The notes: generated from the letters alone by a model not told the origin. Numbered from the stretch's first letter, positions 25,767 to 36,859 are shown. The stretch is DNA of 64,000 nt from Flavobacterium sp. (GCF_039595935.1 NZ_JBCNKR010000006.1:2018001-2082000); one strand, 5' to 3'. Program-made: numbers and translations.

Positions 25767-26213
25767 CTAAAAATCTAATAGCCTTCTATGATAGTTGATT
25801 TGTCCTAGATGATAAGCTAAATGTGTAGAAAGATGAATTAAGAAAAATCCGGTTGTCATTTCTTTTTCAAATACAATTTGCGGGTAAATGGCATTCAAAT
25901 CTTCTTCTTTTAATGAATCAAGTGCATTGTTTACAACAGAAATAGTATCTTCAATTTTTTCAATTAATTCTGATCTCGGAATATCTTTTAGAGAAAATTC
26001 AAGAGGTCGATTTCGGATATATCCTGTTTTACCAATTTCGGCTCCGATATAGGTATTTAGATTTCCAATTAGATGCAGACAAAGATTTCCGGCAGAATTG
26101 GAAATGTTTTTATCAATTGCCCAAATTTGTTTTTCAAATTCATACGATTCAATTTCGAATATAAGTTTATTCAAATCTCTGTTAAAAAGTACTTTAAGTG
26201 TTTCGACTAACAT
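25767..26213 (-). CDS. DinB-fold protein (DUF1572)
   Basis: This 148-residue helical protein of the DinB superfamily has the first metal His in LCLHLIGNLN and the pair in LSTHLAYHLGQINYH. Conserved features LIFEIESYEFEKQIW and LIHLSTHLAYHLG match DUF1572. It is 30 nt after the GyrI-like gene on the same strand. It is only distantly related to the DinB protein at 4174-4641. A transferase or small-thiol role is possible, but the activity is unknown. Confidence 0.8.
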   Translation of the reverse strand: MLVETLKVLFNRDLNKLIFEIESYEFEKQIWAIDKNISNSAGNLCLHLIGNLNTYIGAEIGKTGYIRNRPLEFSLKDIPRSELIEKIEDTISVVNNALDSLKEEDLNAIYPQIVFEKEMTTGFFLIHLSTHLAYHLGQINYHRRLLDF

Positions 26214-26243
26214 AGTTTTAAGATGTAAATTTGAGGGAATAAT

Positions 26244-26726
26244 TTAATTTCTGTTTTTAATCGGAATCCAGATTTCTTCTTCAGAATCCGGATCGTCTTT
26301 TTTGTATTTGTGATCCATTACAGCAAAATGCGGTCTGTCATCAACTGTATATTTGGAATTTGGAAGCCATTCTGCAAAGATAGTATGATAGGTTTTATGT
26401 CCTTCTGAAGCTGGGCCATAATGAACAAACACCGCATATAAACCATCAGGGATAATTAAAGTTTCCATTTCAGCCGGAATATTATCAAAAGTATTAACTT
26501 CTACAGCTGCCCATTTCTCGAAAGTTTTAGAAGGATCAAAGTCGTCAAAATGTCCGTCAGTAAAAACTTCAAGCGAATACAAATTTTCATCAATTGTATT
26601 TTGAATTTCTTTTCGTTTTGGCATAAAACCACTCCACAACTGAAATGTTTTGTTTTCTGTAAACGACATTTCAATGTGTTTTCCAACAAGTTTTTTCTCG
26701 GTTAAAGTTTCAATTCTGGCTTCCAT
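26244..26726 (-). CDS. GyrI-like effector-binding domain protein
   Basis: The protein is 160 residues with the two-repeat fold seen in GyrI, SbmC and the C-terminal domain of AraC/Rob regulators. Marks are TLTEKKLVGKHIEMSF, GFMPKRKEIQNTI, then PDGLYAVFVHYGPASEGH and the last segment PHFAVMDHKY. It has no DNA-binding domain. Free-standing members bind small molecules or hydrolyse cyclopropanoid toxins; the ligand here is unknown. Its start is 6 nt after the DUF4249 stop, so they share a transcript. Confidence 0.8.
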   Translation of the reverse strand: MEARIETLTEKKLVGKHIEMSFTENKTFQLWSGFMPKRKEIQNTIDENLYSLEVFTDGHFDDFDPSKTFEKWAAVEVNTFDNIPAEMETLIIPDGLYAVFVHYGPASEGHKTYHTIFAEWLPNSKYTVDDRPHFAVMDHKYKKDDPDSEEEIWIPIKNRN

Positions 26727-26732
26727 TTTTAT

Positions 26733-27554
26733 TTATTGAATTTTAAATTTTTTAGTTTCACTTTCGCTTAAAGAAAAATACCCTAACGGATAATTTGCTT
26801 TGTCAGTTGTGTTAATGATGTTTCCTTTTACAGTTGCAGGCGGTGATTGAAAAGGTCCGCCAACGTTGCTTCCGGCAATGCTTACCAAAATATTCATATA
26901 ATTATAGTATTGTTTTGAAATACCATAATGTGTTATTTCTATTTGATCTCCAGCTTTAAGTTCATCGTCATCTGAAACGCTGAAAAATTCATTTCCCTGA
27001 AAAAACTTATCTTCATCAGCATAGTAATTTGACGTTACTTTATTAGAATAGACATATTTATACAAATAGAAATTATCTGCATCAGCCGGGTCATTATAAT
27101 AAGCTCTTACTTCGATGTCTTTTCCTGTAAATCCACCTTCGTTATTTTGTTCAATATGTGTAATGGACGCAACTGATTTTAAAGTTTCGGAAGCCGTATA
27201 TGTATTGCCGCCGCTGATAACCGTCAACGTATAAGTTTCGTCAATTTTTGGTGTAAAATTGGTACAAACATAACGCCCGGTTTTTTGAACTTCTGTAAAA
27301 TTAAATTGTTCGTTCTGGCTGTTTTTAATAAAAATAACAGCTCCGGAAACCGTTGGAATTACTTCCTGAAAATAACCCGTAGTTGTGGTTAATTTTATGG
27401 TTTGCTGCTTTCCTGTTGTGCCTTTTTGCCAGTTTATAGCGGCTTCAATAACCAGTTTTGGAGGGGCTGTATCGAGATTAACATCTACAACATCTTCACA
27501 GCTTGTGAAGAAAACCGATATAAATAAAACGATTAATGCAATTGCTTTTTTCAT
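26733..27554 (-). CDS. DUF4249 lipoprotein, TonB-receptor partner
   Basis: It is 273 residues with a lipoprotein signal (MKKAIALIVLFISVFFTSC). The DUF4249 family shows DVVDVNLDTAPPKLVIEAAI followed by beta-rich segments (GRYVCTNFTPKIDETYTLTV, VASITHIEQN). It probably sits on the outer membrane with the receptor encoded 35 nt upstream. Such pairs are Bacteroidota-specific. The job is unproven, but an accessory surface protein in nutrient uptake is the usual inference. The Tyr/Phe-rich C-terminus ends FKIQ. Confidence 0.85.
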   Translation of the reverse strand: MKKAIALIVLFISVFFTSCEDVVDVNLDTAPPKLVIEAAINWQKGTTGKQQTIKLTTTTGYFQEVIPTVSGAVIFIKNSQNEQFNFTEVQKTGRYVCTNFTPKIDETYTLTVISGGNTYTASETLKSVASITHIEQNNEGGFTGKDIEVRAYYNDPADADNFYLYKYVYSNKVTSNYYADEDKFFQGNEFFSVSDDDELKAGDQIEITHYGISKQYYNYMNILVSIAGSNVGGPFQSPPATVKGNIINTTDKANYPLGYFSLSESETKKFKIQ

Positions 27555-27589
27555 GATATATCTTTTTTATTTTTTTGCAGAAATGAATT

Positions 27590-29992
27590 CTAAAATTTGA
27601 AATTATAACTAACTGCCGGAACAATTCCGAAGATTGATAATCGAACAGCTTCATTCAAACCCGTATCAGAATTCTGCCTAAAGTTTATAGACGCTGCATT
27701 GCTTCGGTTATATAAATTATAAATACTGAAAACCCATTCTGCTTTCCAGTTTCTATCTTTATTTTTTCGAGGCGTTAAAGTGGCCGATACATCTAAATGA
27801 TGATAAGCCGGAAGACGGTTTTCATTTCGCAGACCATAACTCGGAACCGTGATTCCTAAATATTCATACTGTCCGTTTGGATACGTAACCGGCTGCCCTG
27901 ACTGTAAAACAAAGTTAGCGCCAAAAGACCATTTTTCGTTTAAATTATAAGCTGATGTTATAGCTAAATTATGCGTTTTATCATAGGCAGAACTGTACCA
28001 TTCACCATTATTAATCCCGGTTTCTTCGGGAGTTCTTCCTGGGGTCTGCTGTTGAGATTTTGATAAAGTATAGGAAACCCAGCCGTTAAATTTACCTTCA
28101 TTTTTTTTTACCATAACTTCTAAACCATACGCACGCATTCTTCCGTTTAAGATAACTTGTTCGATGGCATTATTGGCAATTAAATCGGCCCCGTCAATAT
28201 AATCGAGTCTGTTTTGAATTTTTTTGTAAAAACTTTCAACTTCAAGAGAATAGGCGCCATCTTTAATATTTCTGAAATATCCCAGCGCCACCTGATCTGC
28301 AATTTGTGGTTTAATGTAATTATCACTCGGCATCCAGACATCAAGCGGAGTAGGAGACGAGGTATTTGAAATTAATTGCAGATACTGCGCCATACGATTG
28401 TAACTCGCTTTAATAGACTGATCATCATTTAATTGATAAGAAACAGAAAGCCTTGGTTCCAGATTATTGTAATCCTGAATTACTTTGTTTTTGCCAAAAT
28501 ATTTAGTTGAGGTTGGAGTTCCTTTTTCATAAATCTGCATATCAGGATCAAAAACAACCGGACTATTATTATCGTAATAATTTATGGTTGAAGAACCTAA
28601 ACGGTAAAATAAACTGTAACGTAATCCGTAGGCTACGGTGATTTTTTTCGAAAGCTGATTTTCGGCGTCCAGATAAATTGAGGGTTCAAAAGCATATTTT
28701 TTGTCTAATTGATCCGGATTAATTCCAGATTCACTAGTACTTGGTATAATAGTTCCGGGATTGAATTCATAATAAATTCCGCTCACGCCATAATTCAGTT
28801 TGAATTTATCCGAAATATAATGTTTGAAATCGTATTTGATATTGTAATTTTTAATTCCCGAATCCCATTTAAAACCTACATAATCTAAATCGAGGCCGTA
28901 ATAATAATCGCTGTAAATTAAAGACAGGTTAGAAAACAATTTATCTGAGTATAAATGATTCCAGCGAAGGTTTAAGGTTGAATTTCCGTAAATATTGGTA
29001 AAACTTTTATTTAAACTGAAAACGTCACGTCCGAAATATCCCGACAAATACAAACTATTATTATCATTCAATTTATAACTGAACTTGGCATTTAAGTCAT
29101 AGAAGTAAGCCGAATTATCTTTGTTGTCTTCGGATAATTTTAAGAACAGATGAACGTAAGAACCTCTTCCTCCAATTAAAAAAGAACCTTTATCTTTTAC
29201 AATCGGGCCTTCAACAAGAAGCCGGCTGGAGACAATGCCAATTCCTCCATTTACATGGAAATCTTTACTGCTTCCGTCTTTTTGGTAAATGTCTAAAACT
29301 GAAGAAGCGCGCCCGCCAAATCTGGCCGGAATTCCTCCTTTATATAATTTTAAATCTTTAATGGCATCCGGATTAAAAACCGAGAAAAAACCAAAAACGT
29401 GAGATGAATTAAAAATTGTCGCTTCGTCTAATAAAATTAAATTTTGGTCTGCGCCGCCGCCGCGAACATTAAATCCCGATGCGCCTTCGCCAGCATTCGT
29501 AACTCCCGGAAGTAATAAAATCGATTTTAAAACGTCGACTTCACCTAAAACTACCGGCATTTTTTTAATGGTTGAAATAGAGAGTTTGTTCACGCTCATT
29601 TCGGGCGATTTGATATTTATTTTGCCTTTATTATCTGTAATAACAACTTCCCGAAGTTCTTCGCCGCTTTCGCTAATAGAAAAATTATTCTTGGTATTTT
29701 GGTTTAAAATAATAGTATACTGAATAGTTTGATAACCAACATAACTGATTTCAATTTGATGTTCGCCTTTTGGAAGCGTAATAGAATAAAAACCGTATTC
29801 GTTTGTTGTAGTTCCGATTTTTAATGTCGGAATATAAATGTTGACACCAATTAAGGTTTCATTATTTTTAGAATCTTTTATAGTACCGCTTAGCGTAAAT
29901 TTTTCCTGAGAAAAAGAATTGAAAGTCGTAAAGATAATAATTAGAAAAAAACTGATTTTTTTTAGAATCATCGTGCTGGTTTTGATATACAT
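27590..29992 (-). CDS. TonB-dependent receptor with carboxypeptidase-regulatory-like N-domain
   Basis: This 800-residue outer-membrane receptor has a signal peptide near residues 8-28; a second Met at 29971 (MILKKISFFLIIIF) is the likelier start because it begins the hydrophobic core. Residues 30-110 form the carboxypeptidase-D-regulatory-like domain (TLSGTIKDSKNNETLIGVNI). The plug carries MPVVLGEVDVLKSILLLPGV and GFNVRGGGADQNLILLDE. The rest is a 22-strand-type barrel ending in aromatic VSYNFKF, the usual insertion signal. It pairs with DUF4249, not SusD, so the substrate is probably a small molecule or peptide rather than a glycan. Confidence 0.92.
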   Translation of the reverse strand: MYIKTSTMILKKISFFLIIIFTTFNSFSQEKFTLSGTIKDSKNNETLIGVNIYIPTLKIGTTTNEYGFYSITLPKGEHQIEISYVGYQTIQYTIILNQNTKNNFSISESGEELREVVITDNKGKINIKSPEMSVNKLSISTIKKMPVVLGEVDVLKSILLLPGVTNAGEGASGFNVRGGGADQNLILLDEATIFNSSHVFGFFSVFNPDAIKDLKLYKGGIPARFGGRASSVLDIYQKDGSSKDFHVNGGIGIVSSRLLVEGPIVKDKGSFLIGGRGSYVHLFLKLSEDNKDNSAYFYDLNAKFSYKLNDNNSLYLSGYFGRDVFSLNKSFTNIYGNSTLNLRWNHLYSDKLFSNLSLIYSDYYYGLDLDYVGFKWDSGIKNYNIKYDFKHYISDKFKLNYGVSGIYYEFNPGTIIPSTSESGINPDQLDKKYAFEPSIYLDAENQLSKKITVAYGLRYSLFYRLGSSTINYYDNNSPVVFDPDMQIYEKGTPTSTKYFGKNKVIQDYNNLEPRLSVSYQLNDDQSIKASYNRMAQYLQLISNTSSPTPLDVWMPSDNYIKPQIADQVALGYFRNIKDGAYSLEVESFYKKIQNRLDYIDGADLIANNAIEQVILNGRMRAYGLEVMVKKNEGKFNGWVSYTLSKSQQQTPGRTPEETGINNGEWYSSAYDKTHNLAITSAYNLNEKWSFGANFVLQSGQPVTYPNGQYEYLGITVPSYGLRNENRLPAYHHLDVSATLTPRKNKDRNWKAEWVFSIYNLYNRSNAASINFRQNSDTGLNEAVRLSIFGIVPAVSYNFKF

Positions 29993-30053
29993 AGATAGTA
30001 ATTCTTACTAAATATTACGGACGAACTTTTGTTAAACATAAGTTAAGAATAAA

Positions 30054-30082
30054 AAAAGGACAACCTTGTGAGTTGTCCTTTT
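30054..30082 (-). terminator. Terminator of the isocitrate dehydrogenase gene
   Basis: AAAAGGACAAC (30054-30064) pairs with GTTGTCCTTTT (30072-30082), with a run of T on the minus side after the stem. It lies 24 nt after the icd stop; the hairpin is symmetric enough to work both ways. Confidence 0.85.
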
Positions 30083-30105
30083 CATTATTTATAAATTGCT
30101 ATAGG

Positions 30106-32355
<2,250 letters not shown>

Positions 32356-32407
32356 TCACAAGAATGGCGATGTAAAAGGTATTTGTGAGCTCAAAAAAAG
32401 AGCGGAG

Positions 32408-32415
32408 CAAATATA
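32408..32415 (-). promoter_or_regulatory. -7 promoter element of icd
   Basis: CAAATATA reads TATATTTG on the minus strand, an exact TAnnTTTG match that gives a leader of about 70 nt to icd. Confidence 0.55.
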
Positions 32416-32556
32416 ATAAAAACAGTCCGAAAACGGTGTAGTTTTACTTTTAAATGAATGATTTATCAGATTGTTATTTCGTGCTCATTAAATTGTCAAA
32501 TCGATGATTTTGCTATTAAAAAATTACAGTTTTAATACCGAGAACAAAAAAGGCAT

Positions 32557-32597
32557 AAAAAAAACTCGTTTCAAATGATATGAAACGAGTTTTTTAT
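32557..32597 (-). terminator. Terminator of rplS
   Basis: AAAACTCGTTTCA pairs with TGAAACGAGTTTT around AATGATA, with an eight-T run on the minus strand. It starts 18 nt after the rplS stop. Confidence 0.9.
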
Positions 32598-32614
32598 AAC
32601 AATTAGATAAATGA

Positions 32615-32965
32615 TTATCTTCTTTTATCTTTAATCTTAGCTTTTTTACCAGTAAGTTCTCTGAAGTAGAAAATTCTAGCTCTACGAACAGCACCTTTCT
32701 TGTTGATTTCAATTTTTTGTAAAGCTGGTAAGTTAACTGGGAAGATACGCTCAACTCCAATAGCTCCAGACATTTTACGAATTGTAAAAGTTTCTGTTGT
32801 TCCAGAACCTCTTCTTTGGATTACAACTCCTTTAAAGAACTGAGTTCTAGTTTTTTCACCCTCTTTAATTTCGTAGAAAACAGTAATTGTGTCTCCAGCT
32901 CCGAAATCTGGGAAATCTTTTTTAGCAACGAATTCGTTTTGAACGAATTTTAATAAATCTGCCAT
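32615..32965 (-). CDS. rplS: 50S ribosomal protein L19
   Basis: L19 sits at the 30S-50S interface of the ribosome. The 116-residue protein is normal in length, with FPDFGAGDTITVFYEIKEGE, RTQFFKGVVIQRRGSGTTET, FTIRKMSGAIGVERIFPVN and RRARIFYFRELTGKKAKIKD, all conserved. In many bacteria it follows rpsP-rimM-trmD; here trmD is 215 bp upstream but separated by its own spacer, a promoter and a leader with a conserved-looking helix. Confidence 0.97.
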   Translation of the reverse strand: MADLLKFVQNEFVAKKDFPDFGAGDTITVFYEIKEGEKTRTQFFKGVVIQRRGSGTTETFTIRKMSGAIGVERIFPVNLPALQKIEINKKGAVRRARIFYFRELTGKKAKIKDKRR

Positions 32966-32990
32966 GATAATTTTATGATTATAGTTTATT

Positions 32991-33028
32991 TAGAGCAACA
33001 TTCACGTATTTCGCCAGAGGTTGGTCTA
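32991..33028 (-). promoter_or_regulatory. Candidate ribosomal-protein leader structure of rplS
   Basis: In the RNA between the promoter (33038-33045) and the rplS start, UAGACCAAC pairs with GUUGCUCUA: eight pairs and one C-C mismatch (33028-33020 with 32999-32991). It encloses CCA...UGG and CG...CG mini-helices. L19 leaders are known in several phyla, with a flavobacterial class recalled from the literature. L19 autoregulation is inferred. Confidence 0.5.
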
Positions 33029-33037
33029 ATTCGGGTG

Positions 33038-33045
33038 CAAATGTA
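33038..33045 (-). promoter_or_regulatory. -7 promoter element of rplS
   Basis: CAAATGTA reads TACATTTG on the minus strand, an exact TAnnTTTG match giving a leader of about 65 nt. Confidence 0.55.
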
Positions 33046-33095
33046 AAAAATAATTATAAATTATGAATTATAAATTGAAAATTATTTTTGGTTTA

Positions 33096-33178
33096 TTTTG
33101 TTTCAAGTTTCAGGTTTCAAGTTGTTGCTATCTAGAGTTTTAACTTGAAACAAAAATAACCTTAAACTTGAAACAAAA
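33096..33178. repeat. Inverted TTTCAAGTT repeats after trmD
   Basis: TTTTGTTTCAAGTTT (33096-33110) is inverted perfectly at 33164-33178, with inner shorter copies (tttcaagtt at 33115 and aacttgaaacaaaa at 33142). It sits 3 nt after the trmD stop and may form a long hairpin. No T-tract makes it a good terminator. Confidence 0.6.
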
Positions 33179-33180
33179 TT

Positions 33181-33861
33181 TTATTGTCCTTCCAGTAAAT
33201 CCGGACGTCTGTTTTTTGTGTGCTCGTATGCCGCATCTTCACGCCATTTATCAATTTTGGCAGCATGGCCGCTTGTTAAAACTTCGGGAACTTTCCAGCC
33301 TTTATAATCAGCGGGTCTTGTATATATAGGTCCTGAAAGTAGATTATCCTGAAAACTGTCTGTTAATGCTGAGGTTTCGTCACTTAAAACGCCAGGAATT
33401 AAACGAATTAAAGCATCAGATAAAACCAAAGCGCCTAATTCTCCACCTGATAAAACATAATCGCCAATCGAAATTTCTTTAGTAATAAAATGATCTCTCA
33501 CACGCTGGTCAACACCTTTATAATGTCCGCATAGAATGATAATGTTTTCATACATCGACATTTTATTGGCCATTTTTTGGTTTAAAGTTTCACCGTCAGG
33601 AGACATGTAAATGATTTCATTGTATTCACGCTGACTTTTTAAATGTGTAATACAATCATCAATTGGCTGAATTGTCATTACCATTCCGGCGCCGCCGCCA
33701 AACGGATAATCATCAACACTTTTTTGTCTGTTTGTGCTGTAATCACGAAGGTTATGAAAATGTACTTCGACTAATCCTTTGTCAATGGCACGTTTCATAA
33801 TTGATGCTTCAAAAGGGCTTCTTAGTAATTCAGGTAAAAGTGTAATAATGTCAATTCGCAT
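33181..33861 (-). CDS. trmD: tRNA (guanine-37-N1)-methyltransferase
   Basis: TrmD methylates G37 in tRNAs that read CNN and prevents +1 frameshifting. It is a 226-residue SPOUT-fold enzyme. The N-terminal part [20 protein letters not shown] and the trefoil-knot SAM region [11 protein letters not shown], then [20 protein letters not shown], are intact. The C-terminal domain ends [21 protein letters not shown], which holds the base. A -7 box 20 nt upstream gives a very short leader. Confidence 0.97.
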   Translation of the reverse strand: MRIDIITLLPELLRSPFEASIMKRAIDKGLVEVHFHNLRDYSTNRQKSVDDYPFGGGAGMVMTIQPIDDCITHLKSQREYNEIIYMSPDGETLNQKMANKMSMYENIIILCGHYKGVDQRVRDHFITKEISIGDYVLSGGELGALVLSDALIRLIPGVLSDETSALTDSFQDNLLSGPIYTRPADYKGWKVPEVLTSGHAAKIDKWREDAAYEHTKNRRPDLLEGQ

Positions 33862-33881
33862 TTTTCTTCAATAATTTGGTG

Positions 33882-33889
33882 CAAAGATA
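33882..33889 (-). promoter_or_regulatory. -7 promoter element of trmD
   Basis: CAAAGATA reads TATCTTTG on the minus strand, an exact match; the leader would be about 14 nt. Confidence 0.5.
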
Positions 33890-34018
33890 CGAAGTTAAAA
33901 ATGAAGATGTAATAGGTGTGTTTTTACGTTCATCAACTTTCTCGAAAAATTTGAAGTTGATTATGATGAAAAGTTTATTTTTAAGGAATTAATTTAACTA
34001 TTGTACTTCCAAAAATAA

Positions 34019-34918
34019 ATGAAAAAAATAACCACGATTCTAATCCTTATATTATTCTGTTCCTGTAACAAAGAAAAAACGAAAGAACCACCAAAAACAA
34101 TCCCGGAAGAAGCATCCTATTTTAAGCAAATTAAAATTAATGATGTAAAATTAGGAGAACCGACTTACGGAGACTGGCTGTTTTCGCATAAAGAAAATGG
34201 GCAGACTTTTGAACAATATTATAGATCTAAACACATTGTTCCGACTAAAGAGGAGAATATTATTTACATAAAACCAATTGGAAATTTTAATGCTCTTCAA
34301 AAGAAACAAATTCAGCTTGTGAATGAATATTTAGAAATCTTTTTCCAATTAAAAACAAAAACATTGGAACCTATTTCTAATGATGTAGTTCCGAATTCAG
34401 CAAGAAGAATGTCTACCGAAGGTCACGAGCAATTATTGGCCGGATATCTTTTAAATGATGTTTTGAAAGAAGAAAATCCTGAAAACAGAATTGCTTTAAT
34501 GGGACTCTCAGAATTGGATTTATATCCTAAACCAGAATGGAATTATGTTTTTGGTTTAGCATCTTATAGAGATAAAGTTGGAGTAAGTTCAATTTACAGA
34601 TTTCAGGATGGTGAACTAACTGCCGAAAATTTCAATTTATGTTTATCCAGATTGCTTAAAACGAGTTCGCATGAAATTGGGCATATGTTTGGTCTGCATC
34701 ATTGTATTAACGCTGATTGTGTAATGAACGGAACCAACAGTTTATCTGAAACAGACAGAAGTACAATAAGATTATGTTCTGTATGTCAAAGAAAATTGAA
34801 TTCCTGCATACAATATGATAATAAAAAGAGATTGACAGATTTAGAGAATTTTTTTAAAAGAAATAACCTAATCGAAGAATTTGATTCAATGAAAAAAGAT
34901 ATTTCAGTTATTCACTAA
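34019..34918 (+). CDS. Archaemetzincin-like zinc metalloprotease, lipoprotein
   Basis: The protein is 299 residues. A lipoprotein signal (MKKITTILILILFCSC) gives a Cys anchor at residue 16. The catalytic motif is H218EIGHMFGLHHC, followed by C-x4-C (CINADC), CVM with the Met turn, and after about 16 residues CSVC. This is the HExxHxxGxxxC...CxM...CxxC signature of archaemetzincins (family M54), where the four Cys hold a second zinc. An exported member in a bacterium is unusual. Substrate and role are not known. The next gene starts 3 nt later. Confidence 0.9.
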   Translation: MKKITTILILILFCSCNKEKTKEPPKTIPEEASYFKQIKINDVKLGEPTYGDWLFSHKENGQTFEQYYRSKHIVPTKEENIIYIKPIGNFNALQKKQIQLVNEYLEIFFQLKTKTLEPISNDVVPNSARRMSTEGHEQLLAGYLLNDVLKEENPENRIALMGLSELDLYPKPEWNYVFGLASYRDKVGVSSIYRFQDGELTAENFNLCLSRLLKTSSHEIGHMFGLHHCINADCVMNGTNSLSETDRSTIRLCSVCQRKLNSCIQYDNKKRLTDLENFFKRNNLIEEFDSMKKDISVIH

Positions 34919-34921
34919 AAA

Positions 34922-35452
34922 ATGAAAACGATAAAAATATTTGCCATAACGGGAAGTACAAGAAAAAATTCGAGTAATTTTAAGATTCTGAAACATATTT
35001 CACAATATATAAAATCGGATTTTGAAGTTGAAATTTTTGAAGATTTAGATAAAATTCCACATTTTAATCCAGATTTAGACACAGAAAATCCTCCGAAAGA
35101 AATAACTTTATTCAGAAATAAAATAATAGAAGCCGACGGAATTATAATCTGTACGCCGGAATATGTTTTCAGCCTGCCGGGAAGTTTGAAAAATGCTTTA
35201 GAATGGTGCGTTTCAACAACAATATTTTCGAATAAAAAAACCGGATTGATAACTGCTTCGGCTTCGGGAGAAATGGGGCATGAACAGCTTTTATTAATTA
35301 TGAAAACCCTTGAAGCAAAGTTTGACGATAATACACAGCTTTTAATTCAGGGTATTCGCGGAAAAATTGATGCAGAAGGAAAAATTATAAACGAGGAAAC
35401 AGAAATTGCGCTTCAAAATTTCATTAATAATTTTAAGGATCAATTTTTATAG
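34922..35452 (+). CDS. NAD(P)H-dependent FMN reductase (flavodoxin fold)
   Basis: It is 176 residues. The FMN phosphate loop is ITGSTRKNSSN near residue 10. The family motif TPEYVFSLPGSLKNALEW near residue 78 contacts the flavin ring, and SASGEMGHEQ lies further on. Members reduce FMN, quinones, azo dyes or chromate, so the natural substrate is open. It follows the archaemetzincin gene by 3 nt and comes 28 nt before the sugar-isomerase-like gene. It is cytosolic. Confidence 0.88.
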   Translation: MKTIKIFAITGSTRKNSSNFKILKHISQYIKSDFEVEIFEDLDKIPHFNPDLDTENPPKEITLFRNKIIEADGIIICTPEYVFSLPGSLKNALEWCVSTTIFSNKKTGLITASASGEMGHEQLLLIMKTLEAKFDDNTQLLIQGIRGKIDAEGKIINEETEIALQNFINNFKDQFL

Positions 35453-35480
35453 TAGATTTACTTTTCTAAATTCAGATCAA

Positions 35481-36350
35481 ATGGTTACAAGAAGAAACTT
35501 TATTATAAACACAAGTCTGGCGGCGACGGCTGTTTTGGCTTTACCATCATTAGCATTTTCTATGAATAAAAAAGAAATAGGTTTGCAGTTGTATACATTA
35601 CGCGAAGAACTTCCGAAAAATGTAAAACAGACTTTAGAAAAAGTTGCTGCATCAGGATATACAAATGTAGAGACGTATGGTTTTTCTATAAAAGATCAGT
35701 TTTGGGGATTGTCTCCGGTTGAATTGAAAAAGATTTTAGACGAAAACAATTTAAAAGCGGTAAGCGGACATTATAATTTAGGTAGCTTTTTATATGACGG
35801 AAACACTGTCGAACTTATTGCGGCAATTGAAGCAGCAAAGATTCTAAAACATGAATTTTTAACTGTTCCGTGGGTCGATGAACCTTTTAGAAGTATCGAA
35901 AATTTTAAAGTAATTGCTTCTCGATTAAATCAGGCAGCAAAAATGTGCAAAGAAGCGGGATTAAAACTGGCTTATCACAATCACGATTTCGAATTTAAAA
36001 AACAGGACGGAATTACCGGTTATGAAATTCTATTAAATGAAACCGATAAAAAACTCGTTTATTTTGAATTAGATTTATACTGGGTTGTCCGTTCAGGAAA
36101 TGATCCGCTAAAATTATTCAAAGAAAATCCGGGGCGTTTTAAAATGTGGCATGTTAAAGATATGGATAAATCAAATCAGGCTTTAAATACAGAAATAGGT
36201 GCAGGATTAATTGATTTTAAGCCTTTTTTTAAAGAAATTAAGCAATCGGGAATGGTTCACTTTTTTGTAGAACAGGAAAATAATTATGCTGGAAATTCTT
36301 TTGAATCCATAAAAACAAGTGCTGATTTTATTTCAAAAAATCTGATCTAA
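35481..36350 (+). CDS. Sugar phosphate isomerase/epimerase-like TIM-barrel protein, Tat-type signal
   Basis: It has 289 residues. The start MVTRRNFIINTSLAATAVLA at 35481 gives a Tat-type signal (RRNF), and the upstream in-frame Met lies inside the preceding gene. The xylose-isomerase-like/AP-endonuclease-2 fold follows: LQLYTLREELPKN, AYHNHDFEFK (metal His/Glu), ELDLYWVVRSGNDP and FKMWHVKDMD, ending with FFVEQEN. These give the usual metal-ligand pattern. Being exported through Tat means it folds with metal in the cytoplasm. The sugar substrate is unknown. The next gene is a cupin, so the pair may act together. Confidence 0.85.
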   Translation: MVTRRNFIINTSLAATAVLALPSLAFSMNKKEIGLQLYTLREELPKNVKQTLEKVAASGYTNVETYGFSIKDQFWGLSPVELKKILDENNLKAVSGHYNLGSFLYDGNTVELIAAIEAAKILKHEFLTVPWVDEPFRSIENFKVIASRLNQAAKMCKEAGLKLAYHNHDFEFKKQDGITGYEILLNETDKKLVYFELDLYWVVRSGNDPLKLFKENPGRFKMWHVKDMDKSNQALNTEIGAGLIDFKPFFKEIKQSGMVHFFVEQENNYAGNSFESIKTSADFISKNLI

Positions 36351-36371
36351 AACAGAATCATCATAATATCT

Positions 36372-36379
36372 TATTTTTG
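36372..36379 (+). promoter_or_regulatory. -7 promoter element of the cupin gene
   Basis: TATTTTTG fits TAnnTTTG and starts 29 nt before the cupin ATG at 36401. Confidence 0.45.
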
Positions 36380-36400
36380 TAAAAATCAATTTTAAAAGTC

Positions 36401-36751
36401 ATGCAGAATATCAAAACAAGTAAAGAGTTTATAAAAGGAGACGAAATAGAATGGGAAGTTGTTGGAGAAGGAATTAAACGAAAAATTCTTGCCTTTGATG
36501 ATAAAATCATGCTTGTAAATGTTTATTTTGAAAAAGGGGGAATCGGCGTTTTACACGAACATTATCATTCTCAGGTAACGTATATAGCAAGCGGAAAATT
36601 TGATGTAACGATAAGCGGCGTTACACAAACTTTAAAAGAAGGCGATAGTTTTTACATTCCGCCTCACGCCATTCATGGTGTTGTCTGCTTAGAAGAGGGT
36701 ATGCTGACAGATGTTTTTAGTCCGGCGAGAGAAGATTTCTTAAAAGCATAA
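36401..36751 (+). CDS. Single-domain cupin
   Basis: It has 116 residues. One cupin barrel has the two conserved blocks: motif 1 is VLHEHYHSQVTYIASGKFDVT (near 45-65, with three metal His and a Glu-like ligand), and motif 2 is FYIPPHAIHGVVCLEEG (near 86-102, the fourth His). Metal-dependent enzyme or sensor roles both occur in the family. It follows the sugar-isomerase gene by 50 nt but has its own promoter-like box. No further specificity can be read. Confidence 0.88.
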   Translation: MQNIKTSKEFIKGDEIEWEVVGEGIKRKILAFDDKIMLVNVYFEKGGIGVLHEHYHSQVTYIASGKFDVTISGVTQTLKEGDSFYIPPHAIHGVVCLEEGMLTDVFSPAREDFLKA

Positions 36752-36851
36752 CAATTTTAAAATCAATAGAATTATCATTTAAGAACCTTGATCTGATCTT
36801 AAATTTAAAAATTTTATAACTTTTTTAAAGTTTTGATTGAGATTAGATCGG

Positions 36852-36859
36852 TATTTTTG
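36852..36859 (+). promoter_or_regulatory. -7 promoter element of the MFS gene
   Basis: TATTTTTG fits TAnnTTTG, with a TTG at 36833-36835 (16-nt spacing). Transcription would start near 36865, at or beside the start codon at 36864, suggesting a leaderless or near-leaderless mRNA. Confidence 0.5.

Noticed and set aside
35406-35480. N-terminal extension of the sugar isomerase
   Set aside because: It overlaps the FMN reductase gene and hides the Tat signal MVTRRNF.
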